DNA of 64,000 bases from Ianthella basta. Its lineage: Eukaryota > Porifera > Demospongiae > Verongiida > Ianthellidae. This document shows positions 11,084 through 22,284 of this stretch, piece by piece. The stretch covers positions 1,831,142-1,895,141 of the forward strand of contig OZ025869.1 of assembly GCA_964019415.1 (NCBI GenBank), written 5' to 3'. The notes under the pieces were generated by a model. It did not search any database and had not been told where the DNA came from. It saw only the letters and a program-made list of their open reading frames with translations. A program made the translations under genes and the position numbers. How positions within the stretch are numbered: position 1 is the stretch's first letter; every line of letters starts with the position of its first letter.

Positions 11084-11149
11084 GTTTGCTGGGAGTTTGT
11101 GAATATGCCTGTCTGCACTTCACTATCAGCACTTATGATGTGACAAAAG

Positions 11150-11390
11150 GCAGACAGCGGCAAGCACTGAGACATACAGCGGCACACACTAAGGCAGACA
11201 GTGGCACGCACTGAGACATATACAGTGGCACGCACTAAGGCAGACAAGGGCACACACTAAGGCAGACAGTGGCACACACTCAGGCAGACAGCGGTATGCA
11301 CTAAGGCAGACAGCGGCACACACTAAGGCTGACAAGGGCACGCACTAAGGCAGACAGTGGCAAACACTAAGGCAGACAAGGTTGTGCCCC
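11150..11390 (-). repeat. Inverted copy of the 22-bp minisatellite
   Basis: About ten imperfect copies of GGCAGACAGCGGCACACACT plus AA, the reverse complement of the 1143-1965 unit. Confidence 0.9.
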
Positions 11391-11511
11391 TTGGAACTAA
11401 ACTTATGGAGAAAACACTGGTGAGGATGAATATGGTATAGCCTTGGTAAACAGTGAGTGATTGGCAGAAGAGGCCAAAACAAGCAAAGGCATACAAAAGC
11501 ATGCTCAGTCT

Positions 11512-11535
11512 CCCCCCCCCCCCCCCCCCCCCCCC
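11512..11535 (+). repeat. Poly-C tract (24 C)
   Basis: Homopolymer run next to the inverted minisatellite. Its length is likely to be misread in sequencing. Confidence 0.9.
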
Positions 11536-11602
11536 TGGTGAATAACCACTGCATGTGGACAGGGATAAACACATTAGGTTTGTTGTACCCAGTGCAGAGA
11601 GA

Positions 11603-11665
11603 ACTGCAGACAGCATGATTTACAGCTGTTTCGCCCTAATTGGGGCTCATCAGTGCAGTGTACTC
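11603..11665 (-). ncRNA. Type I hammerhead self-cleaving ribozyme, second copy
   Basis: On the minus strand: stem I 5' arm ACTGCA (11659-11654), CTGATGA (11653-11647), stem II GCCC/GGGC with the same CAATTA loop as the 7762 copy, GAAA (11632-11629), stem III CAGC (11628-11625) and GCTG (11614-11611) with a 10-nt loop, cleavage triplet GTC ending at 11609, and stem I 3' arm TGCAGT (11608-11603). The core is identical to the 7762-7837 copy. Only the stem III loop and outer flank differ, with the paired positions kept. The two copies face each other. Confidence 0.82.
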
Positions 11666-12257
11666 ACATATTACAGTTTTAGGCATATATACACACTGAA
11701 AGAGTACGTACACAAGAACACACCAAAGTACGTGCACATACAAACTGAAGAACACTTAAATGACATTGTTACACAGTTATATGCCTGATCTCTCTATTTC
11801 TGTTGGTTTTTTTTCGCAAAAAAGACAAAGTTGCATGAGGCATTGTAACTGAACATGTGCCACTTGCATCTGAGACAGCTGAGTGTGCAGGGAAGAATGA
11901 CCAAGTGACTGACAGAAAGGCAGACAGACTGAAAAATGGAGCATAGAGGCAGAGCAAACAGATATTCAGCAATAGGTATCAGTACATAATGACATTCATT
12001 GACTTTGTGATAACTGACATAATTATGTAAACACAATGACTCATAATCAGGGCTTGCAATGGTTGTGCAACAGTCTGTGACTAGTTGTCCAAGAGTTGTG
12101 CAATTGAATAAGTGCACAAATCTTGGATCACAACACCATTTGGCTTAAGAGTGGTGCAACATGTCTGGGAGTTACCAGTGCTTGTGCAATATGCCTGTGC
12201 TATCTACAAAAGGAGCAACTTCTCAGTGGAGTGACATTCAATGAGAAAGCCTACAAC

Positions 12258-14539
12258 ATGGAATATGTCGAAGTCAGGAGCCTGACAAAAGGAGGACTCA
12301 AAGAATGGCTATTGAAGCAAGGAGTGCCACTAGAGCAAGTTGATGCATTCCATGGTATGATAAAGAGAGTGTATACGCACATGCACATTATGTAATGAAG
12401 AAGTTAACATAATTATAGTCATGATACCCATAGAGATTGCCAATGTAGTCAATGTTGTGACTCTAGCCCATTTACTGTAGTTATCCATAAGCATATGTAA
12501 AAGTAGGCATGTACGTAAATTACGTATGTATGCATGCAGATGCGGATGTAGATGGAGACACACTGGTAGAGCTGACTGAAGAACACAATGCGGCTGACTT
12601 TAAAGACATATGCCCAGCTATCAAGCAGAGAGTGATGTTACGTCGCCTCTTAACAGGTACAGTACAACAGAGGGAGTCTCAGCTGACATAGGCATGAGAG
12701 TGTTAGTTCTCCAGATACGGGCTTAATCCAACAGGGCCTGAACCTTGCTGACGTTTCGACCAGATTGTCACTTTTGCCCAGAAGAAGACCAGAGCATGAC
12801 CAGAGCATCTGGTCGAAACCTCGGCAAAGTCCAGGCCCTGTTGGATTAAGCTGGTATCATGAAAATTAACACTCTCAGGTACAACAGGTCATCATGAGGC
12901 AGGCAATGCAAAGCCTCTACCTGAGGATACCAAACAGCAAGCAAAGCTGGCTACCGAGGTACGTATGTATGAGTATACTTTCTGTTATTAAGACTCTTCC
13001 ATAACTGACAAGTATGTGCACCATGTACAGGAAACACAAACAGTGTCTTGCACTGTTAAAGCAGAGGATCTGGGCAAGATCAAGGAAGCGCTAAAGACTG
13101 AACAGAGTGTGAGCAAGGACATACAAGTGTCTACTCTCATACATCTTGCATGTCTTGTAAGCATGATGTGACAGATGCAAATTTGTCGTTCAACAGCCAT
13201 CAATTATAAATTTGGACGATGATGACGAGCCAATCCCAAATCCCTTCAAGTTCCCGAAGTTCCCTAGGGAACTGCAAGACAGTTTGGTACAAGGTGGCCC
13301 AGTACCAACAAAGGTCATCAGGGATGCAGCCAAGTACACTGCCCATGCTTTGTACAGTTACAGCCGTCACATCAGCAAAGATGACCGAGAGAGAGTGGCC
13401 ATGGAGCTGGTGCAGAAATTTCCAAAATTGAAGAGTAGCAACAGGTCTCGTCCATATGTGAGTCCAGTGTATACATACAATCCAGCGTGTTATTAGTCTA
13501 TAGCTGCTAACTATGACTTTTGTAATCTCACTTGGGTGCATGGGATGAGAAAGTAGGGGCTAGCAGATAGACAAGCATGCTACAGGTGTATATGTCAGCA
13601 CTAATCTGCCTCCTTTGCAGGATCAGGTAGCTCAAGATATTAGAGGACACTTTAAAGAGCTGAATAGGAAGAGACCTGCACAATCTTTGGAGCTAGGGCA
13701 ACCTAAGGCAGTGAAAACTGAAAAGCAACAAACTCCCCAAGTAATATATACACATGATCGTAAGTGACACTATGAATGCATAGTCTATTAACATGACTTT
13801 CCTCACAGATCAAGACAGAACCTGATGCTGACTCTTCAGAAGATGAAGAGTCGTATCAGCAGCATGTCAAAAGCTTAGGAGTACAGAATAGTAAATCAAA
13901 GCCGGATAAGAAGACAGTTTCTGAGCTAATGAGACTCACATTTAAGAGAAGAAGACAGGAAGTGGAGACGGAGGACATCCATGTGGATGAGGTTCTAAAA
14001 AGACATCCATTTCTGCAAGATTTCCATGAGGCAAGTGTATCATGACATTATAACTACGTACATACTTGTAGGCTAACAACGTGCTATACACACGTGCAAC
14101 AGTTTATGGCTTAAAAACACATTTTCACATACAGTTTTATGATGAAGTGGAGAGACTTATCGGGCCAGGTACAGATCAAAAGTTTCTGGAAGTAGTACCG
14201 AAGCTTATCAAGTATGGAAAGACTATAGAGGAAAGTGCTACAGTCCAAAGTGTTTCCAAACAGTGGGATTGCAAACTGGAAGGTGAGCCATATCTTTAAG
14301 TATACCCAGTATTTAGACAAAGTGATATATTCTTATATTCTTACAATCAAACTAATTATACACTTTCAGGCTTTGATACCATACTGGCACTCCGGTATTT
14401 GGCTGCCATGCTAGCAAACAAGAAGGCAAAAGTGGACCCAGACACTTTGGTTAGGGAAATCCTTGTAAGTGCACAAAACTTAGGGCAAGCATGAGCAAGC
14501 CAACCCTAGCCTGTACTTTCTGCTTGGGTTGGTGGACAC

Positions 14540-14603
<64 letters not shown>

Positions 14604-14621
14604 GTGTGTGTGTGTGTCTGT

Positions 14622-14688
<67 letters not shown>

Positions 14689-15219
14689 TGTGTGTGTGTG
14701 TCTGTGTGTGTGTCTGTGTGTGTGTGTCTGTGTCTGTGTGTGTAGGAATACCTGTGAACATATCCAAACCAATTCCTTTCATAGTACTCTTTTACAAGTT
14801 CACATCAACTTCACACTTGCTAGGCTTGTCCCACAATGTAGTGCATTAGCCTAGCATACGTAGGCATGGAAGTTCACATATAAAATAAGTCAGATGTATG
14901 TCACTGCAATCTTCCATCCAACATATAGGATAACAACACAGCAGAGGAGCTGGCTGAGACAAAACTACACAAGTGCCCAAGCATACTTTACAATCGGGAG
15001 CAAGCCTTCCTTGCCATGGACTGCAAAGTCTTGTTCAGTTTTCCAATACCAAAGGCCGCTACAGTGCTGCTGGGCTGCTATTACGTCTTTCATGTCAGCT
15101 ACCCAAGAGAACATACTGGCTTATTTACGTACCTAGAGAGAGTACATGGGCTGAAGCAAACTGTGAAAGAAGTTCCAAAGACAGTGAGAACACTAGAAAC
15201 TGCCCTCAGGAGTGCATAG
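12258..15219 (+). CDS. SAM-domain protein (SAMD3-like), ten exons
   Basis: Exons 12258-12354, 12540-12656, 12879-12958, 13031-13156, 13197-13457, 13621-13740, 13809-14030, 14135-14282, 14370-14464 and 14929-15219 join in frame to 518 aa. Residues about 8-71 form a sterile alpha motif domain (KEWLLKQGVPLEQVDAFH ... LVELTEEHNAADFKDI), a protein-protein interaction module. Further on come DDDDEPIPNPFKFPKFP, a charged serine-rich stretch with KTEPDADSSEDEES, and a conserved-looking C-terminal half (EVERLIGPGTDQKF, VLFSFPIPKAATVLLGCYY). The layout recalls the SAMD3-like proteins seen in many copies in aquatic animals. Intron 7 uses a GC donor (GAG|GCAAGT), because the nearby GT would bring a stop. 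Intron 2 carries a fold-back insertion. It is probably cargo or a second gene of the EnSpm-like element, but a host gene trapped between two element ends is possible. Confidence 0.82.
12690..12866. mobile_element. Fold-back element in intron 2 of the SAM gene
   Basis: Inverted arms of about 70 bp run from TGAGAGTGTTAGTTCTC to its diverged complement AATTAACACTCTCA. They include a perfect 20-bp pair, GCTTAATCCAACAGGGCCTG and its complement. Both arms carry GGTCGAAAC/GTTTCGACC, the GAAAC element of Penelope-type hammerheads, but the CTGANGA core is not intact. The adjacent splice sites are preserved. Confidence 0.65.
14542..14742 (+). repeat. Imperfect (GT)n/(GTCT) microsatellite
   Basis: About 200 bp of TG repeats with C and A interruptions, in the last intron of the SAM gene. 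Confidence 0.95.
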
Positions 15220-15739
15220 AATACTGAAAAACATAAATAGCACAAACAAAACGTAGAGTTTTTGCTTACCATATATAACTTTCTTTCCTGTATGCTTCAT
15301 GTGCGTAGATTTTCCCTGTTTACACTTGTATACTTATAATTATGATACTGAAGTGTAGCCTGAGTAGAACAAAAGGTTGACATCAATGAGGAATTGCATG
15401 CATATAACATTTAATATTAGCTAGCTATCTATATCACACGTACATGCATGCAATTGACATATACGTATACATAATGAAAGCCGAAGTCAGGATGTTATGC
15501 TACGCAGTCAAAAAGAACTTCAGCGGTCTAATGCCTACGCTTAAGCCCCTTAAGCTAACCTGAACAGTACTCTCTTTCGCTGGTAGTAGACCTTTTCGGG
15601 CCATTTGAAAAATGGCGGCCGGAAGTGGGCTGGGGACGACTCAGAGATGCCGGCCATTTTGTCTCCGCCTACTGCATGCCCGCCAAAAAGGATCACATGG
15701 ACCAATACAGTGATATTATTTCAAATTTAGAAATGCGAT
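15220..15739. other. Spacer with YY1-like promoter motifs
   Basis: No gene is seen. AAAAATGGCGGCCGG at about 15609-15623 and CCGGCCATTTTG at about 15650 form YY1-like motifs in opposite directions, about 120 bp before the next gene start. This suggests a TATA-less bidirectional promoter. Confidence 0.35.
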
Positions 15740-16330
15740 ATGGGCGTACACTGTAAGCTGCTTCTTCGCTGCTGTACGCCATTCATTGCCTCTGAAGTCA
15801 AATACTTGGACCTTTACAGTATTGACAGAGGAGATGCAAGCGTTTCAGGGCAAAGCATGACTGGCACAGGACCACAGGTAGCTAAACCTACTAGCTAAGA
15901 AGCTAACTAGCTAACTGCTGCACGTGTGTGGCGTTGCAATGTGTGCTAATACCTGTGTGTACAAGACTAGTTTCGAGTAGCCATACCTTGTCATGCATCT
16001 GTATGCTTACTCTATGATATTCAGGCAGTGTTTTTTTGTGAAGCTTGTGGCAATGAGGTAGATTGTTCTTCTGACATTGCACACCGTATCGTGAGGCGGA
16101 TGAACTTGATGTCTGGATCAAGCAAGTCAACAGCTATATGCAGCTGTGCCTGTGTCTGTCAGTTGGTAAGTGTGTTACACATTTTTGTGTTTGATTCTCA
16201 AGTAACAGTTTAAATCAAGTGCGCATGCAGTGTGTTTATGGTTCTCAACTCTCTTCTGCAGAATCCGTGTCAATCTTCCATGCAGAGGATTTTATGCTTG
16301 AAGTGGGTTCAGATCAAACCCGTCTGACGA
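15740..16330 (+). CDS. Small unrecognised gene with a CXXC motif
   Basis: Proposed exons are 15740-15877 (ATG, donor GTAGCT), 16025-16165 (acceptor TTCAG, donor GTAAGT) and a third from about 16261 (acceptor TCTGCAG), all phase 0, with a stop in the third exon near 16325. About 115 aa. The middle exon encodes VFFCEACGNEVDCSSDIAHR and a later CSCACVC cluster, so a small zinc-binding or Cys-rich protein is possible. I recognise no family. It is the last gene before the right end of the EnSpm-like element. Further donor-like sites downstream (16550, 16700) suggest more exons that I cannot order. Confidence 0.35.
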
Positions 16331-17094
16331 TGCATTGTATGTTTGATATGCTAGAATGTGCTTGCATGTGTCCGTTTGTATGCAGGAAGCTGAGTATTGT
16401 GACACCATATCTATGCTACGTATATATTGCCACATGAATATGGTGTATGTTTGGCAACCGGCATCAATGTTGAATGATTAGGCTGTGTATATGACTCTCT
16501 CTATATCCCTTGCTCATGCAGAAACACTAGTGCATGGATGGACCCCATGACAAGGTGAGTCTGTGCATGCACCCATGGATTTATGTGCATGCGTATGTGC
16601 TTCCATGCATATATACATTGTTGCTATTACTTCCATCCAGTTTAAGTGTGTATAGTGATTGGGCGAAGTTTCAAAAACTTTTTTTACGACAGAGAAACAC
16701 AGGTTTGCATGCATGTACATGTGACAGTGGATGCAGGCTATGAGTTGTTACTATATTTGTATTTATTTGCTGGCATTTCTTTCTTTGAACCTATAGTGAA
16801 CTATCCCATGCCTGAGCTGAAAAAGACAAGGTACTTGCAAGGGATCAGTGATAGAACAAGTGTCCTTAGATTCATCATCTGCAGAGAAACGTAGAGATGA
16901 GAGCATGCATGACTGCAGATTGCATGCATGTGTGAAACAAGATCTGAAACTTTTTGCTTTTTATAATGCTTATTTTATTCTACTCTTAACTGTACTTGCC
17001 ATTTTAAAACCATTTTTCTGTATTTGTATGGAACCTTATTGAAGTTGGAATTGGAACTAATTTGGATTGCATGGGTATTTAATGGTGTACTATT

Positions 17095-17248
17095 ACCACC
17101 AAATTCGGTGGCAATGCACCACCAAGCATGGTGGTAATACACCACCATACTTGCATGGTGGATTATTTCCACCAAAATTGGTGGCTTATTTGGGACAATG
17201 AAAATCCACCAATATTGGTGGAATATTTCCACCGCCATTTTTACAGTG
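17095..17248 (-). repeat. Right terminus and subterminal repeats of the EnSpm-like element
   Basis: CCACC/GGTGG hairpin motifs end in ATTTTTACAGTG at 17248, the inverted counterpart of the 752 terminus. Confidence 0.7.
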
Positions 17249-17557
17249 TACCATGGCACTGTTGGGAGTAAGAGGCAGATTGCATCACATGGTGACTGCA
17301 GTAGGCATTGTGCATTCATTGTAGCTCTATAGCTATGCAGCTAGCCGTAATTGTACATATTCCAACATGATGCTCCATGTATTAGCACTCGCAGCCTAAA
17401 ATCTGCGATGCGCCGTAGAACAGGCACTTCACCGCCATGTTATATACACCTTGGGCTTTCATACAAAGTATAGCACGATAGCGTGAAAACTGACAGAAGA
17501 GCGCTAGGAGAAGATTAAATGATGCCAGGGTCGGCTGTAATTTCGTCGTTGTAGTAA
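17249..17557. other. Spacer between two transposable elements
   Basis: No gene, RNA or repeat recognised. Confidence 0.5.
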
Positions 17558-18892
17558 CACTACTAAAACTGGCCTGTTTTACCATTGAGTAATGCTGAAC
17601 AAACTACTGGTAAAACTCTGGTTTACTTTAGTTTACCTGGAATCTCCACCAGTGGTTGTACACACTGGTATGACATAGTAAACTGGAGTTGTTGTAAACC
17701 ATGCATGGTAAAACAACAATGAATAATCTTACAGCCCACAGGAAATGAATATTCAATCTCATTATTCTTGTACTATAGGCTTCCTTATATAATCAGTTGC
17801 TATGTGTAGCTTCAATATAATAGTACTAATATTAAACTGGATACAGGGTATTATTACAAATATAAAGTAATAATAAAAATTACAATTGCAGGTAAACAAA
17901 ATGTCTGACTGGACTGTGATTCAAAAAACAACATATTGTATGCATATTGAAGTTCCAAAATTACAGAGATCAGCAACAGGAACAATATTGCAAGGATAAA
18001 GACAGATGTGTTTACGTAGTTACAGTGTCATGTTGATCGCAAAATGAGTACATACATTGTTCCTTTTCGTGGTGAATTCTCTTCATTTATGCACATTGGC
18101 TCTACATAACAGTTAGGGGAAGAAAGGGAAATGGTGTAACAGCACAAGCTTCACCCAAATCCTAAAACCAATAAAAGTCCTGCATGCACCTGGCAAGTAC
18201 ATACCTTTGCACAGGCAGCTTGCTGCAGAGTTCTGTACACCCATCTACCAAAACCGCTGAGGTCACTTGCTTACTCAGATCATAAGTGAAGAAATGTCTT
18301 CATCACAGCTCAGGCGCATCAAGCAATGACAGTTTCACTGAGAAAAACAGCGCAATAAACCTTGTTAAACGACATGCAATCAAAATAACATTAAAACTAA
18401 GCACACATGGGGGATTCGCACAACTGAACACTGGAATGTCACAGAAACACACCTGCATACGTGCAGTAGAGAGCTGTTGTGCCTAATCAGACTGACTGGA
18501 TTTGATCTGTTGCTGCAGGCAAAGAGAGTAAGCCATCGAACGGTCATTGTAGCTATATATCAGTTTGTCAGTTCAGTATTAAAGTTGCAATTCATATACA
18601 GCAATGATAGCTCCGGCTTTCGTACCTTCAAGTAGGCTTAAGAAATTCTTGGTTTCCATGCTAGACGTCTTGGATGATTGGTCGTGAAGGTGAAGCGACC
18701 TGCAGGTACATCACAGACCACAGCTACAAGACAAGCCATGATTAAAGACAGAACAAGACGTAAATCAACTCACAGTGCAAAGTACTTTTCTATGAAGTGC
18801 CTCTAACTTGATTCTTCGTGCCATAGTTCAGAAATCTGCTGCCTTGAACGTCTCCACTTCGGGGCGGAAATATCGCGCGCATTCTGGACATC

Positions 18893-18948
18893 AAAAATGA
18901 CGTAGAAAAACGTCATCAGAATTAAAATGGCTTCCATTACGTAATGTA
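18893..18948. promoter_or_regulatory. CRE/YY1 promoter-like block
   Basis: AATGACGTAGAAAAACGTCATC (two facing CRE half sites), then AAAATGGCTTCC and TTACGTAA. It resembles the 4855-4922 block. No ORF of note follows. Confidence 0.4.
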
Positions 18949-19689
18949 CGAAGAACTAGGAGCCATTGCTCTGTCCTACCGCCGTTTGAGTTGTACTTTG
19001 GAATTTGAAAGGTTGGATGCAGATAATACCACCATATCAAGATGGTTTTGGTACTTTTACAGCGTTTCATGTGCGGATACTAGTAGCTAAAATCGCTTTG
19101 ATGGGATTGCGAAATATGGATTGGAGTGATTATCTATGCAGAGGGAAATCCATGGCAACTTAGAATGGCTGTGCAAAGGTGAAGACATTATCCTTGGGAT
19201 GTATTGTCCAGAAGAGAAAACGTCCAGAAGAATATCTATTGTGTACAAAGCAGTAGGGTTGTAGGAATGTAGCTAACTAGCTGTTTAGCTAAATCTAGCT
19301 ACTGTAGTAAGTGGTCCTGTCCACAGTTTATATTCTTCTGTCTCTGACTGCATTGCCTATAGCCTGTGTTACAGTATATGCAGTATGAGCATAGTTGCGT
19401 TGTCAAGCTATGTAAAGTGAGTGTGCTCTTGGCCACCTCTCCCTGCATAGCTACTTGTGTATTGGCTGGTTAGCCTAGACATCACTGAGGCCAACTACTA
19501 CTATTATAATGAATTGCTCAACACAGTGTGTAGATATGTGCTTGAGAAAACTGTGCCATTGTACATACAGCTATGTATTGCAATGCTTTCTTGCCGTTTC
19601 AGTAGACAAGTGCTCTTACACAATATGATAGCTATTATTTTAATGTGACTCTAACTGTAATCATCCTATAACTATAACCATCCCATCAA

Positions 19690-20995
19690 TTGATCTTGTG
19701 AATGAGGAAGAGTGGGCACCATTTTTCTTATGATTGGTGCTACGGGTCGCCTGGCACTTTATGTGTACGGGGCTGATTGGGCACTGTTTATCATATGATT
19801 GGTGCTATGGGTCGCCTGGCACTTTATGTGTACGGTGCTGATTGGGCACTGTTTATCTTATGATTGGTGCTACGGGTCGCCTGGCACTTTATGTGTACGG
19901 GCTGATTGGGCACTGTTTATCTTATGATTGGTGCTACGGGTCGCCTGGCACTTTATGTGTACAGGGCTGATTGGGCACTGTTTATCTTATGATTGGTGCT
20001 ACGGGTCGCCTGGCACTTTATGTGTATGGGGCTGATTTGGCACTGTTTATCTTATGATTGGTGCTACGGGTCGCCTGGCACTTTATGTGTACAGGGCTGA
20101 TTGGGCACTGTTTATCATATTGTTGGTGCTACGGGTCGCCTGGCACTTTTCGTGTACGGGGCTGATTGGGCACTGTTTATCTTATGATTGGTGCTACGGG
20201 TCGCCTGGCACTTTATGTGTATGGGGCTGATTGGGCACTGTTTATCTTATGATTGGTGCTATGGGTCGCCTGGCACTTTATGTGTACGGGGCTGATTGGG
20301 CACTGTTTATCTTATGATTGGTGCTACGGGTCGCCTGGCACTTTATGTGTACGGGGCTGATTTGGCACTGTTTATCATGATTGGTGTTACGGGTCGCCTG
20401 GCACTTTATGTGTACGGGGCTGATCGGGCACTGTTTATCATATGATTGGTGCTACGGGTCGCCTGGCACTTTATGTGTACGGGGCTGATCGGGCACTGTT
20501 TATCATATGATTGGTGCTACGGGTCGCCTGGCACTTTATGTGTATGGGGCTGATTGGGCACTGTTTATCTTATGATTGGTGCTATGGGTCGCCTGGCACT
20601 TTATGTGTACGGGGCTGATTTGGCACTGTTTATCTTATGATTGATGCTACAGGTCGCCTGGCACTTTATGTGTATGGGGCTGATTTGGCACTGTTTATCT
20701 TATGATTGGTGCTACGGGTCGCCTAGCACTTTATGTGTACGGGGCTGATTGGGCACTGTTTATCTTATGATTGGTGCTACGGGTCGCCTGGTACTTTATG
20801 TGTACGAGGCTGATTGGGCACTGTTTATCTTATGATTGGTGCTATGGGTAGCCTAGCACTTTATGTGTACGGGGCTGATTGGGCACTGTTTATCTTATAA
20901 TTGGTGCTACGGGTCGCCTGGCACTTTATGTGTACGGGGCTGATTGGGCACTGTTTATCTTATGATTGGTGCTACGGGTTGCTTCCTATCACAGA
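19690..20995 (+). repeat. 65-bp satellite array, about 20 copies
   Basis: Unit TGATTGGTGCTACGGGTCGC, then CTGGCACTTTATGTGTACGG, then GGCTGATTGGGCACTGTTTA and TCTTA. Copies differ by a few substitutions and one shortened unit near 20380. It lies inside the 17558-21640 element. Confidence 0.95.
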
Positions 20996-21640
20996 TATGG
21001 CTTTCAGTGTTTGGATTCTATTACTCCCCGTGTGATATTCTGTGGCATGGCTACACTGAGATGGTGACAAGATTATTGTGTTCAAGTAACATACACTTGA
21101 CATACATAGCTAAGCAATTACGGTTTTGTTATTTTGCTATTTTCACCTTGTGCACAGGGTGGGGGAAGGGAGGATCTTACCTAATCATTTGCGTATGCTT
21201 CATCCTGCAGCCCTCAGTTCTAGCTACATGATGAGGAAAGACTGCCTTCCGATGTGCACCACCTGATTAATTTAGCTAGTACAGCTATAGTTGCATGAGA
21301 TCAGCTACATATAAGTATTATTTTATCCACAGTTAGTTTGGTGTCCTTTGAGTGTAGGATATTACAGAAGATCAAGCCAGCCACACAAGATAGATGGCAG
21401 CCATATTTGCTCCTCTTACATGTCCAAAATGGCCGGGTGATGCTCATGAATATTATTATTGTGGTGACAAAATGGTGTGAATACTATTAATATAATGATA
21501 TTCATGCTCCTACTGGAATGACATTGTGCAGAGGAAACTGCTGTTTTACCTTGGGTAAAACATGCTCAAGGTAAACTATAAGTAAACTAGTGATGACACC
21601 TTGCGGTAAAACATAGTAAAACAGGCCACTTTTTGTAGTG

Positions 21641-21873
21641 TAGTAAAAACTACGCTTTAAAGGCTAGGACTCACTGGAAACCTGTCATTTCTGCTGCGTA
21701 CCGACGTTACTTCTGCATTGGTAGAGATTCCGTGGAGTAAAAGGAAGCTGAACTTGTGTCTACTTGGATGGATAGGATCCCAGTTCCAATTCCCAATTGG
21801 CGGCTATAAAACTAAGTTGCCACTGTGAAACAGGTGAGTACTGAGGGCTTTCGGCCAGCGCAGTCAGGAAATC
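21641..21873. other. Spacer between elements
   Basis: Unique-looking sequence with no gene recognised. Confidence 0.4.
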
Positions 21874-22160
21874 GCCGTGTGGTAATCGTTGCGACGCTTT
21901 CTCGTCGAGTTCAACATTGAAAAGGTTAACCAAGCAAATTTACTGGCCTTTCCATGTGGCATAATGCTACCCATTGTTCCTAGCTGGAGTTATGCGAGCT
22001 GATATTTTTGGCACCAACTATTAGTCGAAGTTTTCTTATGATAACTCCAGAGCGGAATGGTTTAGCACCTTATGCCACATGGAAAAGTTAGATAGTGCTA
22101 ATGGGCATCGGATGAAACTGTTTTCTGTTGGCTGCGACTTTCCCCCGATTACCACACGGT
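21874..22160. mobile_element. Inverted-repeat (MITE-like) element
   Basis: GCCGTGTGGTAATCG near 21874 is mirrored by CGATTACCACACGG ending near 22160. Inside, TTTCCATGTGGCATAATGCTA pairs with TAGCACCTTATGCCACATGG, and AGCTGGAGTTAT with ATAACTCCAGA, so most of the 290 bp can fold back on itself. Confidence 0.6.
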
Positions 22161-22284
22161 CTTTTACTGCTTTTACGATCTCTTCGCGTTCGCCCGTATA
22201 TCTCGATGACGGAAGGGATTGTTAACATGAATCGTCCACAGATAGAGGGATTCTTTGTCTTTCGTTTGGTTCTAGTCTCACTAG

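Larger units (their letters stand above)
17558..21640. mobile_element. Non-autonomous CACTA-like element (4.1 kb) with internal satellite
   Basis: The left end reads CACTACTAAAACTGGCCTGT and the right end, reverse-complemented, CACTACAAAAAGTGGCCTGT. They are flanked by TAGTAA on both sides (17552-17557 and 21641-21646). Inside each end are several copies of GTAAAAC/GTTTTAC and GTAAAC/GTTTAC motifs in both orientations (17568-17720; 21540-21620), as expected for subterminal transposase-binding repeats. The interior has no transposase ORF. It has a 65-bp satellite and a CRE/YY1 promoter-like block. The 6-bp repeat is longer than the 2-4 bp usual for EnSpm, so the superfamily is uncertain. Confidence 0.6.
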
